Below are positions 50,872 through 60,630 of a DNA stretch of 64,000 bases, piece after piece; the stretch's first letter is position 1; every line of letters begins with the position of its first letter. Position numbers and translations under genes: made by a program. The notes under the pieces were generated by a model. It saw only the letters and a list, made by a program, of their open reading frames with translations, did not search any database and was not told where the DNA came from. The stretch lies in the NCBI GenBank assembly GCA_023449275.1, contig JAEXJM010000044.1, positions 62,001 to 126,000 on the forward strand, written 5' to 3'. This DNA is from Pseudomonadota bacterium (GTDB lineage: Bacteria; Pseudomonadota; Gammaproteobacteria; Burkholderiales; Burkholderiaceae_D).

Positions 50872-52689
50872 ATGTGTGGGATTGTAGGGGTTGTCGCCAG
50901 ACGGAATGTGGTTCCGGTCATGCTGGAGGGCCTGAAAAGGCTGGAGTACAGGGGGTACGATTCCTGTGGCATTGCACTGTTTACGGACGGGCATCTGGAG
51001 CGTTCACGCAGTACTTCCCGTGTCGCGGAGCTGGAAAAACAGGTCGGCCATAAAAATCTTTCGGGTTTTCTGGGGATAGCCCATACCCGCTGGGCGACAC
51101 ATGGCGCTCCTACAACGGATAACGCACACCCGCATTTTTCACGCCAACGGATTGCTTTGGTGCACAACGGCATTATTGAAAACCATGCCGAGTTGCGGGA
51201 AGAGCTGATGTCGCAAGGTTATGACTTTTCGAGCCAGACAGATACCGAAGTGATTGCCCATCTGATCGACCGGCTTTATCAGGGGGATCTTTTGAAAGCG
51301 GTTCAGGCGGCGGTACGCCGTTTGCGTGGCGCTTTCGCGATCGCGGTTATTTGCAGGGACGAGCCAGACAGGCTCGTCGGTGCCCGGAAAGGGTCTCCTC
51401 TGGTTGTCGGCATTGGTGAAAACGAGCATTTTCTGGCCTCGGATGCCATGGCACTGGCTGGAACGACGGACAGGATCATTTATCTTGAAGAAGGCGACGT
51501 TGTCGATATCCATCTGAATCATTGCCGGATTTATTCTGAAAATGGCGAGACGGTGACTCGTGAGGTTCGGACGGTCAGTATTTTTTCAGGTGCCGCCGAG
51601 CTGGGGCCCTATCGTCATTTCATGCAAAAGGAAATTTTCGAGCAACCTCGTGCCATTGCAGATACGTTGCAGGGGATTGAAGGCATCAGTACGGAGTTGT
51701 TCGGGGAAAAGGCATCTTCCGTTTTCAATAGCATCGATTCGGTTCTGATTCTGGCATGCGGAACGAGTTATTACGCCGGACTGACAGCCAAGTACTGGCT
51801 GGAATCGATCGCGAAAATCCCGGTTGAAGTGGAAATCGCAAGTGAATACCGGTACCGTGATAGTGTTCCGAATGAAAACAAACTGGTCGTCACGATCAGC
51901 CAGAGTGGCGAAACGGCGGATACGCTTGCCGGGTTGAGGCATGCCAATGAAATGGGCATGTTGAACTCACTGACGATTTGCAATGTGTCAACCAGTGCCA
52001 TGGTTCGGGAATGCATGCTTTCATACATTACGCGCGCTGGCGTGGAAATCGGGGTGGCATCGACGAAAGCGTTTACCACCCAATTGACGGCGCTTTTCCT
52101 GCTATCGTTGACGATTGCCAAGATACGTGGAAAACTTTCCGCGGAACAGGAAGCGGAATATCTGGCATCTCTGCGGCATTTGCCTGTCGCGATTTCGGCC
52201 GTTCTGGCGCTGGAGCCCCAGATCATTGCCTGGGCCGAAGAGTTCTCCAGATATGAAAATGCCCTTTTCCTCGGGCGCGGCATTCATTATCCCATTGCTC
52301 TGGAAGGGGCACTGAAGCTGAAGGAGATTTCCTATATCCATGCCGAGGCTTATCCTGCAGGTGAACTGAAGCATGGCCCGCTGGCACTGGTAACGGATAC
52401 AATGCCGGTCGTGACGATTGCTCCAAACGATGATCTGCTGGAAAAACTGAAATCCAATATGCAGGAAGTCCGGGCTCGTGGCGGACAATTATATGTGTTT
52501 GCCGATACGGATACGCAGATGACTTCGGAGGAAGGCATTCACGTTATTCGCATGCCTGAAAACTATGGCTTGCTTTCTCCGATCCTGCATGTCATTCCGT
52601 TGCAGCTTCTGGCATACCATACGGCATTGGTTCGCGGAACCGATGTTGACAAGCCCCGTAATCTGGCCAAATCCGTTACGGTAGAATAA
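50872..52689 (+). CDS. glmS: Glucosamine-fructose-6-phosphate aminotransferase
   Basis: 605 residues. Makes glucosamine-6-phosphate from fructose-6-phosphate and glutamine. N-terminal amidotransferase with nucleophilic Cys after Met ([13 protein letters not shown]), then two SIS sugar-binding domains ([70 protein letters not shown]) and the end [13 protein letters not shown]. Start at ATG 50872 is fixed by the catalytic Cys2. No glmS ribozyme upstream. Confidence 0.97.
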   Translation: MCGIVGVVARRNVVPVMLEGLKRLEYRGYDSCGIALFTDGHLERSRSTSRVAELEKQVGHKNLSGFLGIAHTRWATHGAPTTDNAHPHFSRQRIALVHNGIIENHAELREELMSQGYDFSSQTDTEVIAHLIDRLYQGDLLKAVQAAVRRLRGAFAIAVICRDEPDRLVGARKGSPLVVGIGENEHFLASDAMALAGTTDRIIYLEEGDVVDIHLNHCRIYSENGETVTREVRTVSIFSGAAELGPYRHFMQKEIFEQPRAIADTLQGIEGISTELFGEKASSVFNSIDSVLILACGTSYYAGLTAKYWLESIAKIPVEVEIASEYRYRDSVPNENKLVVTISQSGETADTLAGLRHANEMGMLNSLTICNVSTSAMVRECMLSYITRAGVEIGVASTKAFTTQLTALFLLSLTIAKIRGKLSAEQEAEYLASLRHLPVAISAVLALEPQIIAWAEEFSRYENALFLGRGIHYPIALEGALKLKEISYIHAEAYPAGELKHGPLALVTDTMPVVTIAPNDDLLEKLKSNMQEVRARGGQLYVFADTDTQMTSEEGIHVIRMPENYGLLSPILHVIPLQLLAYHTALVRGTDVDKPRNLAKSVTVE

Positions 52690-52757
52690 CAGGATACTGC
52701 CGGATTGGATTCCAATTCGGCCGTTTCGATTGTCTGAACGGTATCGGGGTTGAATTT

Positions 52758-53027
52758 ATGGGTGCTTTTTGGGAGTTTGTGAACAGGAGAAGTGTCAGGC
52801 TTTTTCTGGCCGCCTTTTGTATCATGCTGGCGATACAGGGTGTTTACGGTATTGTCATCGCCCAGAACGGGTGGGGCATCTTCAGGGGGGTGGGAGAAAT
52901 CGTCCTGTGGGGTTCGTGGGCGATTGTCAATCTCTTGCGGGCGAATGGAAGAGCCATGCCGAAACTGAACATGGCCATTAATATCGGCATCGTCATGCTG
53001 TTGATCAGCTGGTTTACCAACCGTTGA
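52758..53027 (+). CDS. Small membrane protein, unknown
   Basis: 89 residues with three hydrophobic segments: LFLAAFCIMLAIQGVYGIVIA, GVGEIVLWGSWAIVNLL and MAINIGIVMLLISWF. No catalytic motif. Codon use fits neighbours. Lies between glmS and the radical SAM gene on the same strand. Confidence 0.6.
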   Translation: MGAFWEFVNRRSVRLFLAAFCIMLAIQGVYGIVIAQNGWGIFRGVGEIVLWGSWAIVNLLRANGRAMPKLNMAINIGIVMLLISWFTNR

Positions 53028-53095
53028 GTTATCATTGACGTGTCGGGATATTACCGTTTCATTTCATTGGATAAACAGAATCGAGGTCATTTCTT

Positions 53096-53722
53096 ATGGC
53101 AGCCCAGGAAAACCAGTACGAAGATACGGTCGGTTATACCTTGCACGGTAGCCGCTATCTGAACGTGACGAACCGTTGCGGTAATTTGCGATGTGCCTTT
53201 TGTCCGAAATTCAATGGCGCATGGTCGGTCAAGGAATACGATATGCGGCTTCATCATAATCCTTCGGTCGAGGAGCTGGTTGAAGCGGCAGGCAATCCTG
53301 CCGATTATGAGGAAATTGTTTTTTGTGGCATGGGTGAATCGACCATGAGGCTCGATGTCATGCTGGAAGTGGCCAGGCAGCTCCGCGAAAAGGGGGCGAC
53401 AAGGCTGCGGCTGAATACCAATGGTACGGGCAGTATGTTGAACGGCCGTGATATTGCAAAGGAACTGGTGGCGGTCATTCCAACGCTGTCTGTTTCGTTG
53501 AATGCGCAGGATGAGGCTACCTATAATCGCCATTGCCGTCCGAAGAGTGCGGGTACGTATGCTGCTGTGATCGACTTCATCCGGAAAGCGAAAGAAGCTG
53601 GCGGTGATGTGACGGTAACGGCCATTGATGGGTTGCCCGGAGTGGATATCGCCGCATGCGAGGCGATTGCCCACGATCTGGGCGTCAGGTTCAGGCGTCG
53701 AGTTCTGGATGATCTGGTCTGA
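53096..53722 (+). CDS. Radical SAM protein, TatD-associated type
   Basis: 208 residues. Start region YTLHGSRYLNVTNRCGNLRC followed by AFCPKFNG holds three Cys for the 4Fe-4S cluster in a CX4CX2C spacing instead of the usual CX3CX2C. Then FCGMGESTMRLD (SAM-binding GxGE), RLRLNTNGTG, and SLNAQDEATYNRHCRP. It matches the small radical SAM proteins found beside or fused to TatD nucleases, although no tatD gene is present here. Function unknown. Confidence 0.8.
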   Translation: MAAQENQYEDTVGYTLHGSRYLNVTNRCGNLRCAFCPKFNGAWSVKEYDMRLHHNPSVEELVEAAGNPADYEEIVFCGMGESTMRLDVMLEVARQLREKGATRLRLNTNGTGSMLNGRDIAKELVAVIPTLSVSLNAQDEATYNRHCRPKSAGTYAAVIDFIRKAKEAGGDVTVTAIDGLPGVDIAACEAIAHDLGVRFRRRVLDDLV

Positions 53723-53753
53723 GTCTGCCGGAAAGTCGCTTTATCTGCATTTT

Positions 53754-54569
53754 CTACATTTTGACGATGCCGTATCGGGTATATTGGCTGAGTCCGGATT
53801 TCGTCTCGTTCTGTATCTGGCGGGTGGCGTCGGTGACGATGTTGTCGTCAAATCCGTATGCATGGGATAAATGGACGCAGACAGCCGAATAACGGATACG
53901 TCTTGCCTTGACACCGGCATTTTTCAGGCGATCCCCCAGTTCAAGGTCTTCACCGCCATCATGAATTCGCTCATCAAACCCATTGACGCTGACGATATCG
54001 GTTTTCCAGCCTGACGCATTATGTCCGTTCCATCGGTTTTCCGTCGGTATGAGATTGAGCAACCGGTTGAACGGCCAGCGGGCAATGAGCCGGAGCTTCT
54101 TGGCGTAAGTGGGATATCCGTGTGACTGGAGCCACATGATGTCGAAAACATCATTTGACAAAATTTCATTCTGACCGACCTGGAGGCTGCAACACATCGG
54201 AAGCTTGCTATGTCCTCCGGATAAAAAGTGATTGGGTTTTGCCGTGTTTTTGTGTGTGTTCACAAAATCGAAGCGGGGTATGCAGTTGTCTTCCGAGAAA
54301 ATCAGATAGTCTCCGTCTGCATGCATGACTGCGCGATTGAGCATCATGCTTTTCTGGCAGCCATTTTGGGGATGCCATAAATGATCGATATGCATGCCAG
54401 AGGTCTTGCGATAATTGTCGATCAGATTTTTTGTCTGGTGATCTGACCCGTCATCGGCAATGATGAGCTGGAATTTCTTGTAACTCTGGTTTTCATAACC
54501 CCACAATACTTTCTCAAGCCATTCGGGTGAGTTTCGGGTGCTGATGATGACGGAGATGGAAGGTGTCAT
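53754..54569 (-). CDS. Glycosyltransferase family 2
   Basis: 271 residues. GT-A fold: SVIISTRNSPEWLEKVLWGYENQ and LIIADDGSDHQT at the N-terminus (nucleotide-binding), then SEDNCIPRFDF where the metal-binding DxD is usually DGDCIP; here it is EDN. NASGWKTDIVSVNGFDERIHDGGEDLELGDRLKNAG is the galactosyltransferase-like C-terminal block. Probably assembles a surface glycan; acceptor unknown. Start ATG 54569 (MTPSISVII). Confidence 0.85.
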   Translation of the reverse strand: MTPSISVIISTRNSPEWLEKVLWGYENQSYKKFQLIIADDGSDHQTKNLIDNYRKTSGMHIDHLWHPQNGCQKSMMLNRAVMHADGDYLIFSEDNCIPRFDFVNTHKNTAKPNHFLSGGHSKLPMCCSLQVGQNEILSNDVFDIMWLQSHGYPTYAKKLRLIARWPFNRLLNLIPTENRWNGHNASGWKTDIVSVNGFDERIHDGGEDLELGDRLKNAGVKARRIRYSAVCVHLSHAYGFDDNIVTDATRQIQNETKSGLSQYTRYGIVKM

Positions 54570-54805
54570 GGTATGCCTTGTCAGGAAGGCCAAATGAGGC
54601 TAATGAAAACATATTACAGCAATAACTCGTTGAAATATTGTTTTTTTTAAATATATGGCGATTTGTTTTCTTTGCGGGAAGGGATATTTTCCCCTCTTTT
54701 TCGTGTTCCGAGATGTTTCCCGAAACGGATAAAAAGATGTGGCCGGAAATGACAATTAAAACGGTCGTTTGAGCTTTACTAACTGCACGATCGGCAAAGT
54801 TAAGC

Positions 54806-54811
54806 TATACT
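54806..54811 (+). promoter_or_regulatory. Candidate -10 of the nrdD operon
   Basis: TATACT a few bases before the riboswitch; no convincing -35 at 16-18 bases. Placement would start the transcript at about 54818, right at the first riboswitch helix. Confidence 0.45.
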
Positions 54812-54815
54812 GCAC

Positions 54816-54990
54816 AGGCAATGGTTCCCACCCGAACCGGGATAAAAGGGAATTCGGTTCTGTCTGTCCAGACCATTCCGAAGCTGCCCCCGCAACTGTA
54901 TGCGGTAGTGATTCACCTGTAGACCACTGGGAAACCGGGAAGGAAGGTGGGTCGCGGTAATCCGCAAGCCAGGAGACCTGCCATTGCATG
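54816..54990 (+). ncRNA. Cobalamin (B12) riboswitch
   Basis: Conserved core elements in order: ATGGTTCCCACC...GGGA, GCTGCCCCCGCAACTGTA, GAGTGATT-like AGTGATTCACCTG, the B12-box region AGACCACTGGGAAACCGGGA AGG, and GTCGCGGTAATCCGCAAGCCAGGAGACCTGCC. This is the standard adenosylcobalamin/cobalamin riboswitch. It precedes nrdD by about 140 bases, so it controls the anaerobic reductase operon. Confidence 0.95.
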
Positions 54991-55130
54991 AATTTCCCGA
55001 AACCAGGACGGGGTGTCCTGAAGGAAAACTGTCTTTTACTGGAACGTCGTCGCCTTTTTGCTGTCGGTGTCGGGGCTTTCCTGAACTGTTTTCTTCGAAC
55101 ACCTTGCCAAGAACGTACAGAGGTTATTGA

Positions 55131-57194
55131 ATGAAAGCGGAAGAAAGCGCCGTTACCGACAGGGATTCCCCGTCGCCGACACCATCCGTATTACCGCCAT
55201 TGCCACAGAGAATTATCAAACGTGACGGCGCCGATGTTCCTTTTGATGCCAATCGAATTACCGTCGCACTGACCAAGGCCGGCAGGGCAACCGGTGATTT
55301 TGGTGAAGATGAGGCGCATTTGCTGACCCAGCGTACCCTGAAGGTTTTGCGTCATCGGTTTGTCGGCGCGCCACCGACAGTTGAACAGGTTCAGGATGTG
55401 GTCGAACAAATGCTGGTCGACGCCAATCATACCAGGACTTTCCGGGCATATGCCACGTATCGTGACCAGCGGCATCGTCTTCGTCAGGACAGAAGGACTC
55501 TGGTCGATGTGGCATCCTCTGTTGAAGAATATGTGGATCGTGCCGACTGGCGTGTTCAGGCCAATGCCAATCAGGGGTATTCCCTGGGAGGCTTGATCCT
55601 GAATGTGTCAGGCAAGGTAACCGCAAATTACTGGCTTAGCCATGTTTATCCCCCTGAAATCGGGCAGGCACATCGTGATGCCGATTATCACATTCATGAT
55701 CTGGATATGTTGTCCGGCTATTGCGCAGGCTGGTCTTTGAGACAGTTGCTTTATGAGGGATTCAATGGCATTACGGGCAAGCCTGAAGCCGATCCTCCCA
55801 AGCATTTCTCGACGGCTTTGGGCCAGATGGTCAATTTTCTGGGTACGCTTCAGAATGAATGGGCTGGTGCGCAGGCGTTCAGTTCGTTCGATACGTATCT
55901 GGCGCCTTATGTCAGGAATGACAAACTGTCATATGACGAGGTCCGCCAGCATATGCAGGAATTCATCTATAACCTGAATGTGCCTTCCCGCTGGGGGACG
56001 CAAACGCCATTTACCAACCTGACCTTTGACTGGGTCTGTCCTGAAGACTTGCGCGAGCAGGTGCCTGTCATCGCCGGCAAGGAAATGCCGTTCACTTATG
56101 GTGAGTTGCAGGAAGAAATGGACATGTTGAACCGTGCCTACATCGAAGTGATGACGGCCGGAGACCGCAGGGGCCGTGTATTCACTTTTCCGATTCCAAC
56201 CTACAATATTACGTCTGATTTCCCGTGGGAATCGGAAAATGCGCAGCGCCTGTTTGCGATGACGGCGAAATACGGTTTGCCGTATTTCCAGAATTTCCTG
56301 AATTCCGATCTGTCTCCGAATATGGTTCGGTCGATGTGTTGCCGCCTGCAACTCGACTTGAGAGAATTGCTCAAACGCGGTAACGGCCTGTTCGGTTCGG
56401 CTGAGCAGACCGGATCGATTGGTGTGGTGACAATCAATTGCGCCCGTCTGGGATATTTGTTCAAGGGGGACGAGAAGGGGCTTATGGCCCGTCTGGATTA
56501 TCTCGCCGACATGGCAAAAGACAGTCTGGAAATCAAGCGCAAAGTCGTACAGCGCCTGATGGATGATGGGCTTTTCCCTTATACGCGCCGTTATCTCGGC
56601 AAGTTGCGTAATCATTTTTCCACGATCGGTGTTAACGGCATCAATGAAATGATTCGCAATTTTACCGATGACAAGGACGACATCACGACGGAATTCGGGC
56701 ATGGACTGGCATTGCGCCTGCTGGATCATCTGCGTGAACGTATGAAAGGGTATCAGGAAGAAACGGGAAGTCTTTACAATCTCGAAGCCACTCCGGCGGA
56801 GGGAACGACTTACCGTTTTGCCCGTGAAGACAAGAAGCGTTATCCCGACATTTTGCAGGCGGGAACGGCGGAACATCCTTATTACACCAATTCCTCGCAA
56901 TTGCCGGTCGGTTACACCGATGATCCGTTCGAGGCATTGAATTGCCAGGACGATTTGCAGATCCGCTATACCGGCGGTACGGTTCTTCACCTGTATATGC
57001 AGGAACAGATTTCTTCGCCGGAAGCCTGCAGGAAACTGGTTAAAACGGCTTTGACGAATTATCGTCTCCCTTATCTGACCATTACGCCAACGTTCTCGAT
57101 TTGTCCGAAACACGGTTATCTGTCTGGGGAACATGAATTCTGTCCGGTTTGCGACGAAGAGCTGATGGCGGAGATGTCGAAAAACCCTCAATGA
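55131..57194 (+). CDS. nrdD: Anaerobic ribonucleoside-triphosphate reductase, large part (ATP-cone and catalytic barrel)
   Basis: 687 residues. ATP-cone allosteric domain (about 28-120: IIKRDGADVPFDANRITVALTKAG), then the class III barrel (NRRWRVQANANQGYSLGG-like, YHIHDLDMLSGYCAGWSL, PSRWGTQTPFTNLTFDW, GSIGVVTINCARLGYL). The C-terminal zinc-ribbon is present (CPKHGYLSGEHEFCPVC), but the chain stops right after it, before the glycyl-radical segment, which is in the next ORF. Controlled by the cobalamin riboswitch upstream. Confidence 0.92.
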   Translation: MKAEESAVTDRDSPSPTPSVLPPLPQRIIKRDGADVPFDANRITVALTKAGRATGDFGEDEAHLLTQRTLKVLRHRFVGAPPTVEQVQDVVEQMLVDANHTRTFRAYATYRDQRHRLRQDRRTLVDVASSVEEYVDRADWRVQANANQGYSLGGLILNVSGKVTANYWLSHVYPPEIGQAHRDADYHIHDLDMLSGYCAGWSLRQLLYEGFNGITGKPEADPPKHFSTALGQMVNFLGTLQNEWAGAQAFSSFDTYLAPYVRNDKLSYDEVRQHMQEFIYNLNVPSRWGTQTPFTNLTFDWVCPEDLREQVPVIAGKEMPFTYGELQEEMDMLNRAYIEVMTAGDRRGRVFTFPIPTYNITSDFPWESENAQRLFAMTAKYGLPYFQNFLNSDLSPNMVRSMCCRLQLDLRELLKRGNGLFGSAEQTGSIGVVTINCARLGYLFKGDEKGLMARLDYLADMAKDSLEIKRKVVQRLMDDGLFPYTRRYLGKLRNHFSTIGVNGINEMIRNFTDDKDDITTEFGHGLALRLLDHLRERMKGYQEETGSLYNLEATPAEGTTYRFAREDKKRYPDILQAGTAEHPYYTNSSQLPVGYTDDPFEALNCQDDLQIRYTGGTVLHLYMQEQISSPEACRKLVKTALTNYRLPYLTITPTFSICPKHGYLSGEHEFCPVCDEELMAEMSKNPQ

Positions 57195-57214
57195 TTTTAA
57201 TGAAAGGAAAAACT

Positions 57215-57397
57215 ATGGATAAATCACAATTGCCTGAAGAAAAAAGACAGCGTTGCGAAGTCTGGACCCGTGTTATGGGTTATCACCGTCCTGTTTCCGA
57301 GTTCAATCCGGGAAAACAGAGCGAACATCGTGATCGCGTTCATTTCACGGAAACCCCTGTTGCCGAACTGGACAGAATTTGTGGTTGTGGTCGATAA
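57215..57397 (+). CDS. Separate glycyl-radical segment of the anaerobic ribonucleotide reductase
   Basis: 60 residues, MDKSQLPEEKRQRCEVWTRV then MGYHRPVSEFNPGKQSEHRDR. The RVMGYHRPV block matches the end of class III reductases, where this Gly carries the radical and the following residues are P-V and N..GK. It has its own ATG with an AAAGGAAAAA site, 20 bases after the nrdD stop, and a clean separate frame, so this is a true split rather than an obvious frameshift. It ends RICGCGR, unlike most full-length homologues I recall. Confidence 0.7.
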   Translation: MDKSQLPEEKRQRCEVWTRVMGYHRPVSEFNPGKQSEHRDRVHFTETPVAELDRICGCGR

Positions 57398-58064
57398 CAT
57401 CGATATTCGTGTCGGGGGGATCACGCCGTTTACAACGATCGATTTCCCCGGCCGGCTCGCTGCTGTCATTTTCTGTCAGGGATGCCCATGGCGTTGCCAG
57501 TATTGCCATAACCGGCATTTGTTACAGTCTGAAGAGCAGGGGCAATATTCCTGGAGCGATACGCTGAAATGGCTGGAAACCCGAAGGGGGTTGCTTGAAG
57601 GGGTCGTTTTCAGCGGAGGCGAGCCTTTGCTTCAGAGGCAATTGCCTGAGGCGATAGGGCAGGTTCATCAGGATGGTTTTGAGGTTGCCTTGCACACATC
57701 CGGTGTTTATCCGGAAAGATTGTTGAAGGTTTTGCCCCTGATAGAATGGGTCGGGCTGGATATCAAGGCCCCTTTTGACGAATACCGGTTGATTACCGGT
57801 GGCGGCAACGGTCGGCGTGCCCGGGAGTCCCTTGTTCATATTCTGGAATCGGGGACGGATTACGAGCTGCGCTGTACCGTCGATCCTCGCTTTTTCAATC
57901 CGGACAATGCCGCCAAAATGGCGAAGCAATTGCAGGAACTCGGTGCCAGCCATCTGGTATTGCAGCCATACCGCGATCTGGTTTCCAGGCGTGTACACGC
58001 CCTGCCGAAAGATATCATCGCTTCAATCGGGCAATTTCTTCCGGTTGTGACCGTGCGCCACTGA
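57387..58064 (+). CDS. nrdG: Anaerobic ribonucleotide reductase activating protein
   Basis: 225 residues from GTG 57387. Radical SAM enzyme that installs the glycyl radical. CX3CX2C in FCQGCPWRCQYCHNRHL; VVFSGGEPLLQ (SAM-binding GGE); LDIKAPFDEY. It starts inside the small glycyl-radical ORF (overlap 11 bases). GTG 57381 is also possible and no strong ribosome site is seen, so translational coupling is likely. Confidence 0.9.
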   Translation: MVDNIDIRVGGITPFTTIDFPGRLAAVIFCQGCPWRCQYCHNRHLLQSEEQGQYSWSDTLKWLETRRGLLEGVVFSGGEPLLQRQLPEAIGQVHQDGFEVALHTSGVYPERLLKVLPLIEWVGLDIKAPFDEYRLITGGGNGRRARESLVHILESGTDYELRCTVDPRFFNPDNAAKMAKQLQELGASHLVLQPYRDLVSRRVHALPKDIIASIGQFLPVVTVRH

Positions 58065-58173
58065 ACATATCTCAGCGAAATCATTAAGTTTTGTCAAACG
58101 AATCAATATCTTGAAAACAGGGGTTCGTCAGTTGCTATACCATATTTTCTGTTGATTTTGACAGGTGGCGAAT

Positions 58174-59511
58174 ATGGATGTTTATTTGACGGATCTGTTG
58201 CTGCTGGTAGCACTGACTTTATTGAACGGTCTGTTTGCCATGTCGGAAATTGCGCTGATTTCCTCGAAAAAGGTGCGTTTGCAAAGTCTTGCCGATAAGG
58301 GCAGTGCCGGTGCCGGTCGTGCTCTGGAGCTGTCCCGGAATCCCTCCCGTTTCCTTTCTACTATACAGGTCGGTATTACTTCAATTGGCATATTGAGTGG
58401 CGCTATCGGCGAAAATGTATTGTCGGCGCCCCTGAGCAGGGAGATCGCGGCAATTCCGTTTTTGCAACATTACGCCCATGCCATTGCCTTGACAGTGACA
58501 GTTGCCTTGCTGACTTATTTTTCGGTTGTGATAGGCGAACTGGTTCCTAAAAGTCTGGCACTGCATGCGCCGGAGAAGCTGGCCTCATTCATGGCAGGGC
58601 CCTTGGGATGGGTTTCTTTTGTGACGCGCCCTCTGGTCTGGCTACTGTCAAAATCGAGCGAGTGGCTGCTTGATTTTCTGGGGGTAAAGAAGAGTGATGA
58701 ACCTCCTGTGAGCGACAGTGAAATCCGGGCGTTGATGATTCAGGGAAAGGAAGCAGGGGTTTTCCATGAAAGTGAGGAAGAATTCGTTTCCAATGTCCTC
58801 CGGCTGGATCAACAGGCGATTGGGGAGATCATGACCCCAAGGCACGATATGTCTGTTATCGATTTGAATGGTTCGATTGAAGGTGTCAGAAAGAGAATTG
58901 CCGAGTCCGCTCATACCCGGCTGGTGGTGTGCAGGGGTGGCTTGCAACATGTTCTCGGGATTTTGCGTAAAGGCGATTTGCTGAAAAAAGCGGTAAATGG
59001 AACGGCGGTTGTTATCGGGGATATTGAAAAAGTCTTGCAGCAACCGCTGTATGTCCCCGAAACAATCAGCACGATACAGTTGATGGAAAATTTCCGGCGT
59101 ACAGACAATTCCTTTGCCCTGATTGTCGATGAGTATGGCGACTTGCAGGGAATGGTGACTTTGACCGATGTCCTTGCTGCCATTGTCGGGGATTATTCAA
59201 GATCGGAGATCGAAGGTTGGGGAGGCCTGATACAACGAAGTGACGGCTCATGGCTGGTTGACGGAGATGTCAGTCTGGACCGTCTGGCAGAAGAATTGCA
59301 TATGAAAGGGGAATTCCCCGGCGGGGATGGCAACCGTTTTTATACTGTCGGAGGGCTTTCCATGTTTATGCTTGGGAAAATTCCCGTACCGGCGGATCAT
59401 TTCGAAATCGATGGCTGGAAGTTCGAAGTCATGAGTATGGAAAAAAATCGTGTTGGCAAGGTGCTTGTCTCGCCGGTGGACAAACCTGAAGAAGGGCATC
59501 ATGAACAATGA
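58174..59511 (+). CDS. HlyC/CorC family membrane protein (DUF21-CBS-CorC)
   Basis: 445 residues. Four hydrophobic segments in the DUF21 domain (LLLLVALTLLNGLFAMSEIALISS, IGILSGAIGENVLSAPL...), a CBS pair (IMTPRHDMSVIDL...; YVPETISTIQLMENF, VTLTDVLAAIVGDY), and a C-terminal CorC_HlyC domain (WLVDGDVSLDRLAEEL). Related proteins take part in Mg2+/Co2+ transport and resistance. ATG 58174 follows AGGTGG; an in-frame GTG lies at 58165. Confidence 0.88.
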   Translation: MDVYLTDLLLLVALTLLNGLFAMSEIALISSKKVRLQSLADKGSAGAGRALELSRNPSRFLSTIQVGITSIGILSGAIGENVLSAPLSREIAAIPFLQHYAHAIALTVTVALLTYFSVVIGELVPKSLALHAPEKLASFMAGPLGWVSFVTRPLVWLLSKSSEWLLDFLGVKKSDEPPVSDSEIRALMIQGKEAGVFHESEEEFVSNVLRLDQQAIGEIMTPRHDMSVIDLNGSIEGVRKRIAESAHTRLVVCRGGLQHVLGILRKGDLLKKAVNGTAVVIGDIEKVLQQPLYVPETISTIQLMENFRRTDNSFALIVDEYGDLQGMVTLTDVLAAIVGDYSRSEIEGWGGLIQRSDGSWLVDGDVSLDRLAEELHMKGEFPGGDGNRFYTVGGLSMFMLGKIPVPADHFEIDGWKFEVMSMEKNRVGKVLVSPVDKPEEGHHEQ

Positions 59512-59623
59512 CACGGTTTTTACGGGATGTTTTGCCGGTTGTAAAGATGGGTTAACTTCACGAACGGTCTCATCGTATAATCGCTGCCGGTGGACACTAA
59601 ACGAAACTGAACGGATTCTTCCC

Positions 59624-60613
59624 TTGACTCAATATCAAAGTACCGGTTCCTACGATTCTTTCCTGAGGGTGATTGCACCAGATATGGAAGGCGTCAATCG
59701 TATTATCAGGGAACAGTTGCATTCACATGTTCCTTTCATCGGTCAGGTCGCCGAATATCTGATCAACGCGGGCGGAAAACGGATTCGGCCGGCTTTGGTA
59801 CTCCTGATGGCGAAGGCTTTCGGTTATCAGGGTGACAGGCACCAGATGATGGCTGCGATGATCGAGTTCATCCATACGGCGACACTGTTGCATGACGATG
59901 TCGTCGATGAGGCAGACCTGCGCCGTGGAAAATCCAGTGCAAATGCTCTTTTCGGCAATGCGGCTTCCGTTCTGGTAGGGGATTTCCTGTATACACGTGC
60001 ATTCCAGATGATCGTCGCGGTGAATGATATGCGCATTCTTCCCGTGTTGTCCGATGCGACGAACCTCATTGCCGAAGGCGAGGTCATGCAACTGATCAAT
60101 GTCCGCAATCCGGATATTGATGAAGAACGTTATATGGAGGTCATTCACGCAAAAACGGCCAAGCTGTTCGAGGTTTCGGCTGTTCTGGGTGCACTGATTG
60201 CCGATGTATCGGATGAGGAAATAAAGGCGGCAGCGGATTATGGGCGTTCTCTGGGAATGGCTTTCCAGCTGGTTGACGATTTGCTCGACTATGCCGGTGA
60301 AACGGATCTGTTGGGGAAATCGGTCGGAAATGATGTGAAAGAAGGCAAAATGACTTTGCCTCTCATATTTCTCATGTCGAATTCCGGTGAAAAACAGCGG
60401 GACATGATTCGCCGTTGTATTGAAAGTCAGGATGAAACACTGTTGCATCCAATTGTAGAGGCCGTCAAGTCAGGCAAGGCGCTCGAATATACTTATCGGA
60501 AAGCACAGGATGCCGCCAATAGTGCTGTACAGGCATTATCCGTTTTACCGGATAGTCAATACAAGGAATCTCTGATAAAATTGTCGACCTTCTCGGCGGA
60601 AAGAAATTTCTGA
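59624..60613 (+). CDS. ispB: Polyprenyl synthetase (octaprenyl diphosphate synthase type)
   Basis: 329 residues from TTG 59624. Makes the isoprenoid tail of ubiquinone or menaquinone. Trans-prenyltransferase motifs: GGKRIRPALVLLMAKAFG, first Asp-rich LLHDDVVDEADLRRG, second LVDDLLDYAGETDLLGKS. TTG start chosen to match the usual length; the frame is open further upstream (an ATG at 59501 would overlap the CBS-domain gene). Followed by tRNA-Pro. Confidence 0.93.
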   Translation: MTQYQSTGSYDSFLRVIAPDMEGVNRIIREQLHSHVPFIGQVAEYLINAGGKRIRPALVLLMAKAFGYQGDRHQMMAAMIEFIHTATLLHDDVVDEADLRRGKSSANALFGNAASVLVGDFLYTRAFQMIVAVNDMRILPVLSDATNLIAEGEVMQLINVRNPDIDEERYMEVIHAKTAKLFEVSAVLGALIADVSDEEIKAAADYGRSLGMAFQLVDDLLDYAGETDLLGKSVGNDVKEGKMTLPLIFLMSNSGEKQRDMIRRCIESQDETLLHPIVEAVKSGKALEYTYRKAQDAANSAVQALSVLPDSQYKESLIKLSTFSAERNF

Positions 60614-60630
60614 TTCCGCTTTTCCATTTC

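Noticed and set aside
57149..57397. Reading the nrdD end as a simple frameshift
   Set aside because: The downstream ORF has its own ATG and a well-placed AAAGGAAAAA site 20 bases after the nrdD stop; a true split is the better reading, though resequencing should confirm it.
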